Positions 17,318 through 26,334 of a stretch of 61,732 bases of DNA are shown here, piece by piece. Positions within the stretch are counted from its first letter, which is position 1, and each line of letters opens with the position of its first letter. Made by a program: the position numbers and the translations under genes. Source of the stretch: Acidocella aquatica. GTDB taxonomy: Bacteria > Pseudomonadota > Alphaproteobacteria > Acetobacterales > Acetobacteraceae. The stretch spans positions 1 to 61,732 of the forward strand of contig NZ_BSOS01000025.1 in NCBI RefSeq assembly GCF_030160635.1, in the 5' to 3' direction. Below the pieces are notes generated by a model that did no database searches, was not told the DNA's origin, and worked only from the letters and a program-made list of their open reading frames with translations.

Positions 17318-18114
17318 AAACCTCCCTGCGCCGTATCTGGGCGATGATCTACCGCCACCTTGCCGTATACCGCCGCTCCTGGCCGCGCGTCGCCGAGATC
17401 GCCTACTGGCCGACGCTCAACCTGCTGATCTGGGGCTTCACCGCCAGCTATATCGCGCATCTGCGCGGCGCGCCCGGGGTGCAGACCGGCGGCGCGCTCA
17501 TCGCCGGGGTATTGCTGTGGGAGATCACCCTGCGCGGGCAGCTTGGCGTCACGCTGGGGTTTCTGGAGGAGATCTGGTCGCGCAACCTGGGGCATATATT
17601 CGTGAGCCCCCTGCGCCCGGCGGAGCTGCTGGCGGCCCTGCTCTCGGTTTCGCTGCTGCGCACGCTGGCCGGCCTGTTTCCTGCCACAATCATCGCCTAC
17701 CTGCTCTATCACTACAACATCTTGCTACTGGGGCCGGTGCTGTTGCTGTTTTTTGTTAACCTTCTGTTCATGGGCTGGTGGATCGCCTTGGGCATCGTCT
17801 CGCTGCTCTTCCGCTACGGCGCGGGCGCCGAGGCGCTGGCCTGGACCATCGCCTTCGGCATCACCCCGGTTGCCTGCGTCTACTATCCGGCCTCGGCGCT
17901 GCCGGTCTGGCTGCAACCCGTGGCCATGGCGCTGCCGGCCGCGCATGTGTTCGCCGGCATGCGCGCGGGCCTGTTTCAACACGCCGCCGACTGGCCGGAC
18001 CTGGCCTCGGCCTGCGCCCTCAACCTCGCCTGGATGCTGCTGGCCATCGTGGTTTTCAGCGCCGAATTCCGCCGCGCACGCATTCGTGGCGCGCTCATCT
18101 CAATTGGGGAATAG
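17314..18114 (+). CDS. ABC-2 type exporter, permease subunit
   Basis: A 266-residue integral membrane protein of the ABC-2 permease family with about six transmembrane segments and a cytoplasmic N-terminal helix. It overlaps the ATPase gene by ATGA and is followed 2 nt later by the histidine phosphatase start. Together with the upstream subunit it should form a half-size exporter dimer. No substrate clue is present in the sequence. Confidence 0.9.
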   Translation: MKTSLRRIWAMIYRHLAVYRRSWPRVAEIAYWPTLNLLIWGFTASYIAHLRGAPGVQTGGALIAGVLLWEITLRGQLGVTLGFLEEIWSRNLGHIFVSPLRPAELLAALLSVSLLRTLAGLFPATIIAYLLYHYNILLLGPVLLLFFVNLLFMGWWIALGIVSLLFRYGAGAEALAWTIAFGITPVACVYYPASALPVWLQPVAMALPAAHVFAGMRAGLFQHAADWPDLASACALNLAWMLLAIVVFSAEFRRARIRGALISIGE

Positions 18115-18116
18115 TC

Positions 18117-18809
18117 TTGATCCAACGCTTCTGGCTCATCCGTCACGCGCTCGTCCATCCCGGCTCGATGCAGCATCTCTACGGCACCAACGACGTGCCG
18201 ATTTGCGACGAGACCATGGCCGCCGACGCCCCGCGCTACGCAGCACTCGCCGCCCGCCTGCCCCGCCCCGCGCGGCTGATCTGCACGCCCCTCACCCGCA
18301 CCCAGCTCACCGCCGCCGCGCTGATCCGCGCCGGCTACCCAGATGAGACCCCGCTGATCGACCCCGCCTTCGTCGAGCAGAATTTCGGCGCCTTCCAGGG
18401 CCAGCCGATCTCCACCTTCGATGCCCGTTCCACCGCCGAGCGCCATCCGTTCTGGCCGATCCACGCGCAGGAAACCCCGCCGGAGGGCGAGAATTTCGAG
18501 ACCATGATCGCGCGCACCGGCGCCGGGCTGGAACGGCTGCTGGCGGCGCCGGAACACGACACCATCATCGTCTCGCATGGCGGGGCCATCCGCGCGATGT
18601 GCGCCTATGCGCTTGGCCTCACCGCGCATCAGGCGCTCTGCCTCTCGGTGGACAACATCTCCCTCACCCGGCTGGAGTATAACCGCCACGGCTGGCGAAT
18701 CTTGTCGGTTAATGAACACCTCTCCACCATGGCTTGCGCAACTCCATTGCCGCCCTCAAATGAAGACATCAGCCGCCATCCGAAACAAAACCAAGGAGCC
18801 TCCGCATGA
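18117..18809 (+). CDS. Histidine phosphatase family protein (phosphoglycerate mutase-like)
   Basis: A protein of 230 residues of the histidine phosphatase superfamily. The catalytic histidine lies in LIRHALVHPG at the N-terminus, so the usual RHG reads RHA; the second catalytic histidine is in IIVSHGGAIRAM. Family members include phosphoglycerate mutase, CobC and general phosphatases, and the substrate is not predictable. The frame is open far upstream inside the permease gene, but the TTG at 18117, preceded by GGGGA, puts the catalytic motif at the expected place. The SYLF gene overlaps the end by 4 nt. Confidence 0.82.
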   Translation: MIQRFWLIRHALVHPGSMQHLYGTNDVPICDETMAADAPRYAALAARLPRPARLICTPLTRTQLTAAALIRAGYPDETPLIDPAFVEQNFGAFQGQPISTFDARSTAERHPFWPIHAQETPPEGENFETMIARTGAGLERLLAAPEHDTIIVSHGGAIRAMCAYALGLTAHQALCLSVDNISLTRLEYNRHGWRILSVNEHLSTMACATPLPPSNEDISRHPKQNQGASA

Positions 18810-19480
18810 AATCCCTCTTCCTCGGCCTGGCCATCACCGCGGCCACCCTCGCGGCCCCCGCCGCCGCGATCGCGGGCACGCCCCAACATCTGGTTGACAG
18901 CGCGACCCTCGCGGTCGAGGACATGATGGGCGGCACCGAGGGCAGCCAGGCGCAGATATTCCTGCGCAAGGCCAAGGCCGTGGTGGTCTGCCCGGATATT
19001 TTCCGCGCCGGCTTCTTCATCGGCGGCGAGGGCGGCGGTTGTGTCATGTCCTCGCGCACCGCTGACGGCAGCTGGTCCTATCCGGCCTTCTACAACCTGG
19101 GCAGCGGCAGCTTCGGCCTGCAGATCGGCGTGCAGAACGCCGAGGTGATGATGCTCATCATGACCGATGGCGGGTTGAACGCCATGCTCAACAGCCAGTT
19201 CAAGATCGGCGCCGATGCCGGCCTCGCCGTGGCGACGCTGGGGGCAGGCGTCAACGGCGCCATGTCCACCGCCATCAATGCCGATATCCTCACCTTCTCG
19301 AAAGCCCAGGGGCTCTACGGCGGGATCTCGCTCTCCGGCTCGGTGCTCTCAAACGATGCCGGTGTGGAGCAAGCCTATTACGGGCAGCAGCTCGACGCCC
19401 GGCAGATCGTCGTGGACGGCCAGGGCGCCAACCCCGGCGCCAATCCGCTGCGCACGATCCTGGGACGCTACGGGCAGTGA
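18806..19480 (+). CDS. SYLF/Ysc84-domain lipid-binding exported protein
   Basis: A 224-residue protein with a clear signal peptide (residues 1-24, cleavage near AIAG) followed by a SYLF domain (YSC84), recognisable from FLRKAKAVVVCPDIFRAGF and the glycine-rich GADAGLAVATLGAGVNG segment. Eukaryotic SYLF domains bind phosphoinositides; bacterial versions are periplasmic proteins of unknown role. It overlaps the histidine phosphatase gene by 4 nt and is the last gene of this rightward unit. Confidence 0.88.
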   Translation: MKSLFLGLAITAATLAAPAAAIAGTPQHLVDSATLAVEDMMGGTEGSQAQIFLRKAKAVVVCPDIFRAGFFIGGEGGGCVMSSRTADGSWSYPAFYNLGSGSFGLQIGVQNAEVMMLIMTDGGLNAMLNSQFKIGADAGLAVATLGAGVNGAMSTAINADILTFSKAQGLYGGISLSGSVLSNDAGVEQAYYGQQLDARQIVVDGQGANPGANPLRTILGRYGQ

Positions 19481-19562
19481 TAAATTGTTTTCCCGGCATG
19501 ACCCCCGCATGAATTAGGGCGCATGTAAAAAACAAATATCCAACAGTTGGTTACAGCGCTTT

Positions 19563-19596
19563 CCGCACGGACGTTTCAGGTGAAGCATCCGTGCGG
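19563..19596 (-). terminator. Hairpin between SYLF gene and frmA
   Basis: CCGCACGGA (19563-19571) pairs with TCCGTGCGG (19588-19596), and inside the loop TTCA pairs with TGAA, giving a two-tier hairpin. Additional ACAGC/GCTGT complementarity flanks it. It lies about 20 nt after the frmA stop codon reading leftward and probably serves the convergent SYLF and frmA genes as a terminator. There is no strong U-tract. Confidence 0.55.
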
Positions 19597-19618
19597 TGCT
19601 GTTTCAGGCAGCGCTGTT

Positions 19619-20728
19619 TCAGTATGTCACCACCGAGCGGATGCTCTCGCCGCGGCGCATCAGCTCGAAACCTTCGTTAATTTTCTCGAAGGGCATAACA
19701 TGGGTGATCAGATCATCGATGTTGATCTTGCCGTCCATGTACCAGTCAACGATTTTCGGCACATCGGTGCGTCCGCGCGCGCCGCCAAAGGCCGTGCCCT
19801 TCCAGCTGCGCCCGGTGACAAGCTGGAACGGCCGGGTGGAAATCTCCTGTCCCGCGCCCGCGACGCCGATGATGATGGAGGTGCCCCAGCCACGATGGCA
19901 GCATTCCAGCGCCTGGCGCATCACCTTCACATTGCCGATGCACTCAAAGGAGTAATCCGCGCCGCCATCGGTCAAGTTGACCAGATATGGCACCAGGTCT
20001 TCCCCAATTTCAGCCGGGTTCACGAAATGCGTCATGCCGAATTTCTCGGCCATGGCCTTGCGGCCGTTGTTGAGGTCGACGCCGATGATCTTGTCAGCAC
20101 CCGCGATGCGCGCCCCCTGGATGACATTCAGGCCGATGCCGCCGAGGCCGAAGATCACCACGTTATCGCCCGGTTGCACCTTGGCGGTGTTGAACACGGC
20201 GCCAATGCCGGTGGTGACGCCGCAGCCGATGTAGCAGATTTTATCAAACGGCGCGTCCTCACGCACTTTCGCCAGCGCGATTTCGGGCAAAACGGTGAAA
20301 TTGGCGAAGGTGGAGCAGCCCATATAGTGCATCACCGGCGCGCCGTCGCAGGAAAACCGCGATGTGCCGTCGGGCATCACACCCTTGCCCTGGGTGGTGC
20401 GGATGGCGGTGCAGAGATTGGTTTTGCGCGAGAGGCAGGATTTACAGTTGCGGCATTCAGGCGTGTAGAGCGGGATGACGTGATCGCCCTTTTTGAGCGA
20501 GGTGACGCCAGGGCCGACCTCGACCACGATGCCGGCACCCTCATGCCCCAGGACCGCGGGGAAAATGCCTTCAGGGTCGGCGCCGGAGAGGGTGTAGTCA
20601 TCAGTGTGGCAGATGCCGGTGGCTTTGACCTCCACCATCACCTCACCGAATTTAGGCCCTTCGATGTCAATGATTTCGAGCGAGAGCGGCTGGCCCGCCG
20701 CCCGTGCCACGGCTGCGCGTGTTTTCAT
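19619..20728 (-). CDS. frmA: S-(hydroxymethyl)glutathione dehydrogenase (class III ADH)
   Basis: A 369-residue zinc-dependent class III alcohol dehydrogenase that oxidises the glutathione adduct of formaldehyde with NAD and can also reduce S-nitrosoglutathione. Visible are the catalytic-zinc region GICHTDDYTLSG with GHEGAGIV, the structural-zinc cysteines in CRNCKSCLSRKTNLC, and the nucleotide fold GLGGIGLNVIQG. Length equals the family norm. Its start overlaps the serB stop by 4 nt, so it is probably translated by coupling from a serB-frmA message. Confidence 0.95.
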   Translation of the reverse strand: MKTRAAVARAAGQPLSLEIIDIEGPKFGEVMVEVKATGICHTDDYTLSGADPEGIFPAVLGHEGAGIVVEVGPGVTSLKKGDHVIPLYTPECRNCKSCLSRKTNLCTAIRTTQGKGVMPDGTSRFSCDGAPVMHYMGCSTFANFTVLPEIALAKVREDAPFDKICYIGCGVTTGIGAVFNTAKVQPGDNVVIFGLGGIGLNVIQGARIAGADKIIGVDLNNGRKAMAEKFGMTHFVNPAEIGEDLVPYLVNLTDGGADYSFECIGNVKVMRQALECCHRGWGTSIIIGVAGAGQEISTRPFQLVTGRSWKGTAFGGARGRTDVPKIVDWYMDGKINIDDLITHVMPFEKINEGFELMRRGESIRSVVTY

Positions 20729-21609
20729 GATTCTGTGTCTCCCTTGAATGCCGATGCCGGATAGCCTTGAGCAAACAATAGAGAGGTAAGGCCGGTATGT
20801 TCAATACGGTTGCTCACCTGGGCGGCGACGACCGGCTTTGGAAAATACGCCACCCCCAGCCCGGCGGCCTGAAGCATGGCAAGATCGTTGGCGCCATCGC
20901 CCACCGCCATGGTGGCGGCGAGCTTCACCCCGCGTTTCTCCGCCAGCTCGGTCAGCGTGGCGAGCTTGGCGTCGCGGTCGAGAATCGGCTCGGCGACCTC
21001 GCCGGTGAGGGTTGAGCCATTGTCCAGCAGGGTGTTGGCGCGGTGAATGTCAAACCCCAGCTCGGCGGCGACGCGGGCGGTGAAATAGGTGAAACCGCCC
21101 GAGACCAGCGCCGTGGTGGCGCCAAAGCTGCGCATGGTGGCAATCAGCGTGCGCGCACCTGGGCAGAACTCGATGGCGCTCCAGGTGCGCTCCAGCGCGG
21201 AAATGTCCAGCCCCTTGAGCATGGCGACCCGCTCACGCAGGGCCGTGGCGAAATCGATCTCGCCGTTCATGGAACGCGCGGTGATGGCGGCGATCTGCTC
21301 TTTCAGCCCGGCAAAGGCGGCGATTTCGTCCAGGGTTTCGGCGGTGATGATGGTGCTGTCCATATCCGCCACCAGCACAGCCTTGCGGCGGCCGCGGAAT
21401 TTGGTGACGAACACATCCAGCGCCTTGTGCTCCAGCACCATCTGGAGCTGGGCGATGTCAGGCGGGTTTTTGACGATGAATTCCGCCGCTTGCGCGGGGC
21501 TGAGCCAGTTGAGATGCTGACCGGCGCAAAAATCGCGCGCGCGCTCGGCCATGGCTTGAGTGAGGGGACCGGCTTGCCGGTTGGCTACCAAAATGACGAT
21601 ATAGGACAT
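20725..21609 (-). CDS. serB: Phosphoserine phosphatase
   Basis: A 294-residue HAD-superfamily phosphatase for the last step of serine synthesis. The nucleophile motif DMDST is at residues 82-86, the second motif SGGFTYF follows, and VGDGANDLAML is the metal-binding motif IV. The N-terminal about 75 residues form the regulatory-type extension of SerB. ATG 21609 overlaps the ATG of divergent miaA by two bases. The downstream overlap with frmA is discussed there. The open frame extends further upstream, but homology begins at this start. Confidence 0.93.
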   Translation of the reverse strand: MSYIVILVANRQAGPLTQAMAERARDFCAGQHLNWLSPAQAAEFIVKNPPDIAQLQMVLEHKALDVFVTKFRGRRKAVLVADMDSTIITAETLDEIAAFAGLKEQIAAITARSMNGEIDFATALRERVAMLKGLDISALERTWSAIEFCPGARTLIATMRSFGATTALVSGGFTYFTARVAAELGFDIHRANTLLDNGSTLTGEVAEPILDRDAKLATLTELAEKRGVKLAATMAVGDGANDLAMLQAAGLGVAYFPKPVVAAQVSNRIEHTGLTSLLFAQGYPASAFKGDTES

Positions 21610-22642
21610 GGGCGAGACTGGTAGGACAGAGAACGGTGGATGGGCAAGGGACGCAGCGCGCGGGGCTGGTGGGGCGGCCGCGCGCCAAAACAGGACACTC
21701 GTTTTGGTGGCCGGACCGACCGCGAGCGGCAAATCGGCGCTGGCCTTAGCGCTGGCGCGCGCGCTGGGGGGCACGGTCATCAACGCCGATGCGATGCAGT
21801 GTTACCGTGAATTGCGGCTGATCACGGCGCGGCCTTCGCCCGAGGATGAGGCGCTGGCGCCGCACCGGCTCTACGGGGTGCGCGCGGCGGCGGAGCCGGC
21901 CAATGCAGCCTGGTGGCGCGGCGCGGCGCTGGCGGAGATGAACAACTGCGGCTTGCCGATTCTCTGCGGCGGCACCGGGATGTATTTCTCGGCGCTGATC
22001 AACGGCATCGCGCAGGTGCCAGAACCCGGGGCGCAGGCCCGCACCGAGGCGCGGCGCCTGCTCGCGGAGCTTGGCGCACCGGCGCTGCATGCGCTGCTGG
22101 ACGGCGAGACGGCCTTGCGGCTGAAACCCAATGACAGCCAGCGGGTGGCGCGGGCCTATGAGGTGCTGCTCGGCACCGGCCAGGGGCTGGCGGCGTGGCA
22201 GCGCCTCACGACGCACCGGCTGGAAGGCTGGCGGGTGCGGATGATTTTGCTGGACCCGCCGCGCGAGGTATTGCGCGAGGCGATTGCGGCGCGGTTCGCC
22301 GCGATGCTGGCCGCCGGGGCGGTTGAGGAGGTGAGAAATTTCCTCAGCCTGGGGCTGGATGCCAGCCTGCCGCTGATGCGCGCGCATGGGGTGCCGGAGC
22401 TGGGGGCGTATCTGCGCGGCGAAATCACGTTGGGCGAGGCCACAGCGCGGGTGGTGCTGGCGACCCACCAGTACACCAAGCGGCAGATGACCTGGTTCCG
22501 GCACCAGAAACTTGTCGACAGCCCTGATATGCAAATAATACAAACAAGAATCAGCAGTTTCACGCAACTTTCGGAAAGTTTTATTGGCGGTTTGGTTAAT
22601 TTTATAAATGGCACGGTTGACCAGCCAGGGCTGAGCCTGTAG
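21608..22642 (+). CDS. miaA: tRNA dimethylallyltransferase
   Basis: A 344-residue enzyme that transfers the dimethylallyl group to A37 of tRNAs reading UNN codons. The P-loop GPTASGKSAL is followed by NADAMQCY and the DSQR motif (NDSQRVARAYEVL), and the C-terminal QYTKRQMTWFR is diagnostic. The N-terminus carries about 30 extra residues before the P-loop. The C-terminus runs about 35 residues past the usual end with an unrelated sequence. No other in-frame ATG exists before the P-loop, so the start at 21608 is kept. Confidence 0.93.
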   Translation: MGETGRTENGGWARDAARGAGGAAARQNRTLVLVAGPTASGKSALALALARALGGTVINADAMQCYRELRLITARPSPEDEALAPHRLYGVRAAAEPANAAWWRGAALAEMNNCGLPILCGGTGMYFSALINGIAQVPEPGAQARTEARRLLAELGAPALHALLDGETALRLKPNDSQRVARAYEVLLGTGQGLAAWQRLTTHRLEGWRVRMILLDPPREVLREAIAARFAAMLAAGAVEEVRNFLSLGLDASLPLMRAHGVPELGAYLRGEITLGEATARVVLATHQYTKRQMTWFRHQKLVDSPDMQIIQTRISSFTQLSESFIGGLVNFINGTVDQPGLSL

Positions 22643-22659
22643 CGGTGCGCCTTTAGGCA

Positions 22660-24474
22660 ATGGCAGGCGGCAGGATCGTTATGGACGGCATGAGCACCAC
22701 GACAGAGATAATGGCATCAGGCGCGCAAGCGCTGCTCCGGGCGCTGAAGGCGCAGGGGGTGGACGTTATTTTCGGCTATCCCGGCGGCGCGGTGCTGCCC
22801 ATCTATGACGCCATTTTCCAGCAGAACGCGATCCGCCATATTCTGGTGCGCCATGAGCAGGCCGCCGTGCATGCCGCCGAGGGCTATGCGCGCTCCACCG
22901 GCAAGGTCGGCGTGGTGCTGGTAACCTCCGGCCCCGGCGCGACCAACGCGGTGACCGGGCTGGTGGACGCGCTGATGGACAGCATCCCCCTGGTCTGCCT
23001 GACCGGCCAGGTGCCAACGCATCTGATCGGCAATGACGCCTTCCAGGAGGCCGACACCACCGGCATCACCCGCCAGGCGACCAAGCATAACTATCTGGTG
23101 AAGCGCTCGGAGGATCTGACGCGCGTGGTGCACGAGGCGTTCCATGTCGCCAAAACCGGGCGGCCGGGGCCGGTGCTGATCGATCTGCCGAAGGATATTC
23201 TCATCAACCCCGCGCCCTATAACGAGGCAAGCACGGCGCAGCACCGCAGCTACCGGCCCCGCACCGAGCCAGACCCGGCGCGCATCGCCGAGGCGATCGC
23301 CTTGCTCAAGCGCAGCGAGCGGCCAATTGTTTACGCCGGCGGCGGGATTATCAACGCCGGGCCTGAGGCCTCGAAACTATTGACTGAATTCGTGCGGCTG
23401 ACCGGCTTCCCCTGCACCACCACGTTAATGGGGCTGGGGGCTTATCCGGCCTCCGATCCGCAGTTTGTCGGCATGCTGGGCATGCACGGCACTTATGAAG
23501 CCAATTTGGTGATGCACGGCGCGGATGTGATGCTGAACCTGGGCGCGCGCTTCGATGACCGGGTGACCGGGCGGTTGAACGCGTTCTCACCCGGCTCGAA
23601 GAAAATCCATGCCGATATCGACCCCTCCAGCATCAATAAATCAGTCGCGGTGGATGTCGCGATTATCGGCGACGCGGCGGCGACTCTGCGCGCGCTGATC
23701 GCGGCATGGAAGCAGGACCCCGCACAGCAGGACCGCGCGGCGATTGCCAAATGGTGGCAGCAGATCGACTTCTGGCGCTCGAAGGATTCGTTGCGTTTTA
23801 CGCAAAACCGCGAGCGCGGCAGCATCATCAAACCGCAATACGCGATCGAGCAGCTTTATAAAGCCACGCGCGGGCGCGATACGTTCGTTACCACCGAGGT
23901 TGGGCAGCACCAGATGTGGGCCGCACAGCACTTCAAGTTTGACAAGCCAAACCATTGGATGACCTCTGGCGGGCTGGGCACCATGGGCTATGGCCTACCG
24001 GCGGCGATGGGCGTTCAGGTGGCGCACCCGGATGCGCTGGTGATCGACATTGCAGGCGAGGCCAGCATTTTAATGAACATCCAGGAGATGGGCACGCTGG
24101 CGCAATACCGGCTGCCGGTGAAGATTTTCATTCTGAACAACAAATACATGGGCATGGTGCGCCAGTGGCAGGAGTTGCTGCACGGCAACCGCTATTCTGA
24201 AAGCTACTCCGAGGCGTTGCCCGATTTCGTGAAACTGGCGGAGAGTTTCCACGCAGTCGGCCTGCGCGCGGAGAAGGTGGAAGACCTCGACCGGGTGATT
24301 GCCGAGATGCTCGCTGTGGACAAGCCGGTGATCGCCGATATCTGCGTGGATGAGAAGGAAAACGTGTTCCCGATGATACCCTCGGGGGCCGCGCATAATG
24401 AAATGTTGCTGGGGCCGGAACATAAAAATGGCGGCAACCCCGGTGTAACCGATGCAGGATTGGCGCTGGTATAA
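22660..24474 (+). CDS. ilvB: Acetolactate synthase, large catalytic subunit
   Basis: A 604-residue (597 if the ATG at 22681 is used) TPP- and FAD-dependent enzyme for the first common step of valine, leucine and isoleucine synthesis. The N-terminal FGYPGGAVLPIYDA and RHEQAAVHAAEGYAR segments hold the catalytic glutamate, and the TPP motif reads GEASILMN...NN, as in alphaproteobacterial IlvB proteins. ATG 22681 is the more plausible start because a purine-rich GGCGGCAGGA precedes it. No leader peptide or T-box is evident in the 17 bp after miaA. ilvN follows with 1-nt overlap. Confidence 0.96.
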   Translation: MAGGRIVMDGMSTTTEIMASGAQALLRALKAQGVDVIFGYPGGAVLPIYDAIFQQNAIRHILVRHEQAAVHAAEGYARSTGKVGVVLVTSGPGATNAVTGLVDALMDSIPLVCLTGQVPTHLIGNDAFQEADTTGITRQATKHNYLVKRSEDLTRVVHEAFHVAKTGRPGPVLIDLPKDILINPAPYNEASTAQHRSYRPRTEPDPARIAEAIALLKRSERPIVYAGGGIINAGPEASKLLTEFVRLTGFPCTTTLMGLGAYPASDPQFVGMLGMHGTYEANLVMHGADVMLNLGARFDDRVTGRLNAFSPGSKKIHADIDPSSINKSVAVDVAIIGDAAATLRALIAAWKQDPAQQDRAAIAKWWQQIDFWRSKDSLRFTQNRERGSIIKPQYAIEQLYKATRGRDTFVTTEVGQHQMWAAQHFKFDKPNHWMTSGGLGTMGYGLPAAMGVQVAHPDALVIDIAGEASILMNIQEMGTLAQYRLPVKIFILNNKYMGMVRQWQELLHGNRYSESYSEALPDFVKLAESFHAVGLRAEKVEDLDRVIAEMLAVDKPVIADICVDEKENVFPMIPSGAAHNEMLLGPEHKNGGNPGVTDAGLALV

Positions 24475-24986
24475 TGTCTGACACAAAAATGCGGTCCGCG
24501 ACGATTTCAGTGCTGGTGGAGAATGAGTCCGGTGTTTTGGCGCGGGTGATCGGGCTTTTCTCGGGCCGGGGCTATAATATTGACAGTTTGACGGTGGCGC
24601 CCGTGGAGCGCGACGGCAGCAAGAGCCGGATCACCATCGTGACCTCGGGCACGGAGATGGTGATCGAGCAGATCAAAGCGCAGCTCGGCCGGCTGGTGCC
24701 GGTTTATAAGGTGGCTGATCTCTCCAAGGAGGGTCCGCATCTGGCGCGCGAGCTGGCGCTGATTAAAGTGGTGGGCACGGGCAATGCGCGCCAGGAGGCG
24801 CTTCGGCTGGCTGATGCTTTTAGGGCGCGGGTGATTGATGCGTCGACGGAAAGTTTTATATTTGAGCTGACCGGGGCGACGGATAAATTGGACGCGTTTT
24901 TGGATTTGATGCGCCCGCTGGGGCTGGCTGAGGTGAGCCGGACAGGGGTGGCGGCGATTGCACGGGGGAAGGTGGCGATTGAGTGA
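24474..24986 (+). CDS. ilvN: Acetolactate synthase, small regulatory subunit
   Basis: A 170-residue ACT-domain regulatory subunit that activates IlvB and confers valine feedback inhibition. The start ISVLVENESGVLARVIGLFSGRGYNIDSL is the classical IlvH/IlvN N-terminus, with valine-site residues in NESGVLARV. Its ATG overlaps the ilvB stop (TAATG), so the two are translationally coupled. The more distant ilvC is not in the window; an accessory island begins right after this gene. Confidence 0.95.
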   Translation: MSDTKMRSATISVLVENESGVLARVIGLFSGRGYNIDSLTVAPVERDGSKSRITIVTSGTEMVIEQIKAQLGRLVPVYKVADLSKEGPHLARELALIKVVGTGNARQEALRLADAFRARVIDASTESFIFELTGATDKLDAFLDLMRPLGLAEVSRTGVAAIARGKVAIE

Positions 24987-25046
24987 GGGGCGATTCCTTC
25001 CAGGCATAACTTGAGCGGAATAGCCTTGACCTTTTGCGACACAATG

Positions 25047-25080
25047 TTTCTGGCCTAGGCATTAGGGCCTAGGCCAGAAA
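25047..25080. terminator. Bidirectional hairpin at the ilvN / DndB-like junction
   Basis: A perfect 14-bp inverted repeat (TTTCTGGCCTAGGC, 25047-25060, with its complement at 25067-25080, 6-nt loop) lies between the convergent ilvN and DndB-like genes. It is only 6 nt beyond the DndB-like stop. The A/T-rich outer ends can act as weak U-tracts in both directions. Confidence 0.7.
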
Positions 25081-25085
25081 ATTAC

Positions 25086-26306
25086 TTAGGCCGCAGCTAG
25101 ACTATCTTTAGATGCATTGCTGAGGCTTTCAAGTTTAGCCGCCAAACCTGTCTTTTGACGGACATAGGTAATGATTGCCTGAGTATTGTTTCGGCCTGCA
25201 CCGAGAATCACCAACTCCCCATTTTGGAAAAGTCCGAGTTTCGCTTCATCAGCCCACTCCTGATTTTTTCTACTCCAGTCTATGCCCGCGATTACATTGT
25301 AAATCGATGATCGTTGGGCATCAGACAAGTCCAATCCACTATGATTAATATCATGGTGAATAACTCCAAGTGCTTGCCATCCCGGTGCCGTCAAATGCAA
25401 GCTTTCACGATTTTTCCACCGATCATGCCCCATCCGCTGAGCAATCTCTGTGAAAAATTCAGCTATTGATTCAAGTTCCTGATCAAAGGTATCATTAGTA
25501 AGGTTCGGGTCGGCCGCCATTGACAAATTGGCCTCCTGGAAATCTCGACCTTCACAAGCACCTCGAACTGCTCGAAGCAAAACAGATTGAACAACGAGAG
25601 CCGTGGATTTTTTACCCAAACTCTTAGTCTTCATTTCCATGCCACCATTGTCCGCGATGAACGGTTCTTTAGCTAGCTTGTTTGCAAGAGAGATATAAAT
25701 ATCACTCTGATCTAAAGCGATCGCCAGGCGCGCTGGAACAGGATTTACTCGGAAATTGAAATCCATGAATAGCTGACCAAGATCTTCGACTGACAAAGGC
25801 CCCGCCTCAACTGTTGGAGTGTAGAATGTCACAGGGAACACAAATTGATTTACCAACTTCATCCCTTCGGGGCCTTCTTCTGCTAAATCCAAGGCTCCAC
25901 TAAGTCGACCTAAGCCATCCAACAAAATGCGAATACCTTCTTCATCAATTTCTAAATTCCCGATTGCCTTCGACATTCCGGGGCCTTCGAATGACCGAAA
26001 GGCCATGGGGGTCGTTATTCCAATTGAGATCGCAGGAAATGCGCCAATGATGTTACGCGTGAGACGATCCTCAATGTAACCGGCAATGCCGTCTCTCCTG
26101 CTCTTAACGGTGGGACGCTGCACCCGCTCATAAATCGTTTTAATCTCTGGAGGCAGATTTTTCCAAAACCGAGAGCGGGGGTCATGACCGAGGATTTTTC
26201 TGATTTGAAGCGGACTAATCTGAGTTGAATAAGTCGCAAGGCGACTGCCAAATTTCCCCTGCACACAAGGCACGGGAATGGTTATATTAAGGGTCTCGAT
26301 AGACAT
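25086..26306 (-). CDS. Solitary DndB-like (DGQHR-family) protein
   Basis: A 406-residue protein that resembles the DGQHR/DndB family by overall pattern: the segment ILLDGLGRLSGAL (motif at residues 130-134), then FVFPVTFY, a LFMDFNFRVNPVP segment like the FxDLN region, and a C-terminal GWQALGVIHHDI element. The signature DGQHR reads DGLGR, so the motif is degenerate. In phosphorothioation systems DndB represses the dnd operon; no dndC, dndD, dndE or iscS partner is present here. GAAAGGAA lies 7 nt before the ATG at 26306. Base composition is clearly more AT-rich than the chromosome around it, indicating transfer. The family call is moderate and the function is unknown. Confidence 0.6.
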   Translation of the reverse strand: MSIETLNITIPVPCVQGKFGSRLATYSTQISPLQIRKILGHDPRSRFWKNLPPEIKTIYERVQRPTVKSRRDGIAGYIEDRLTRNIIGAFPAISIGITTPMAFRSFEGPGMSKAIGNLEIDEEGIRILLDGLGRLSGALDLAEEGPEGMKLVNQFVFPVTFYTPTVEAGPLSVEDLGQLFMDFNFRVNPVPARLAIALDQSDIYISLANKLAKEPFIADNGGMEMKTKSLGKKSTALVVQSVLLRAVRGACEGRDFQEANLSMAADPNLTNDTFDQELESIAEFFTEIAQRMGHDRWKNRESLHLTAPGWQALGVIHHDINHSGLDLSDAQRSSIYNVIAGIDWSRKNQEWADEAKLGLFQNGELVILGAGRNNTQAIITYVRQKTGLAAKLESLSNASKDSLAAA

Positions 26307-26334
26307 TGGTAATTCCTTTCTATTGGGATACTTG

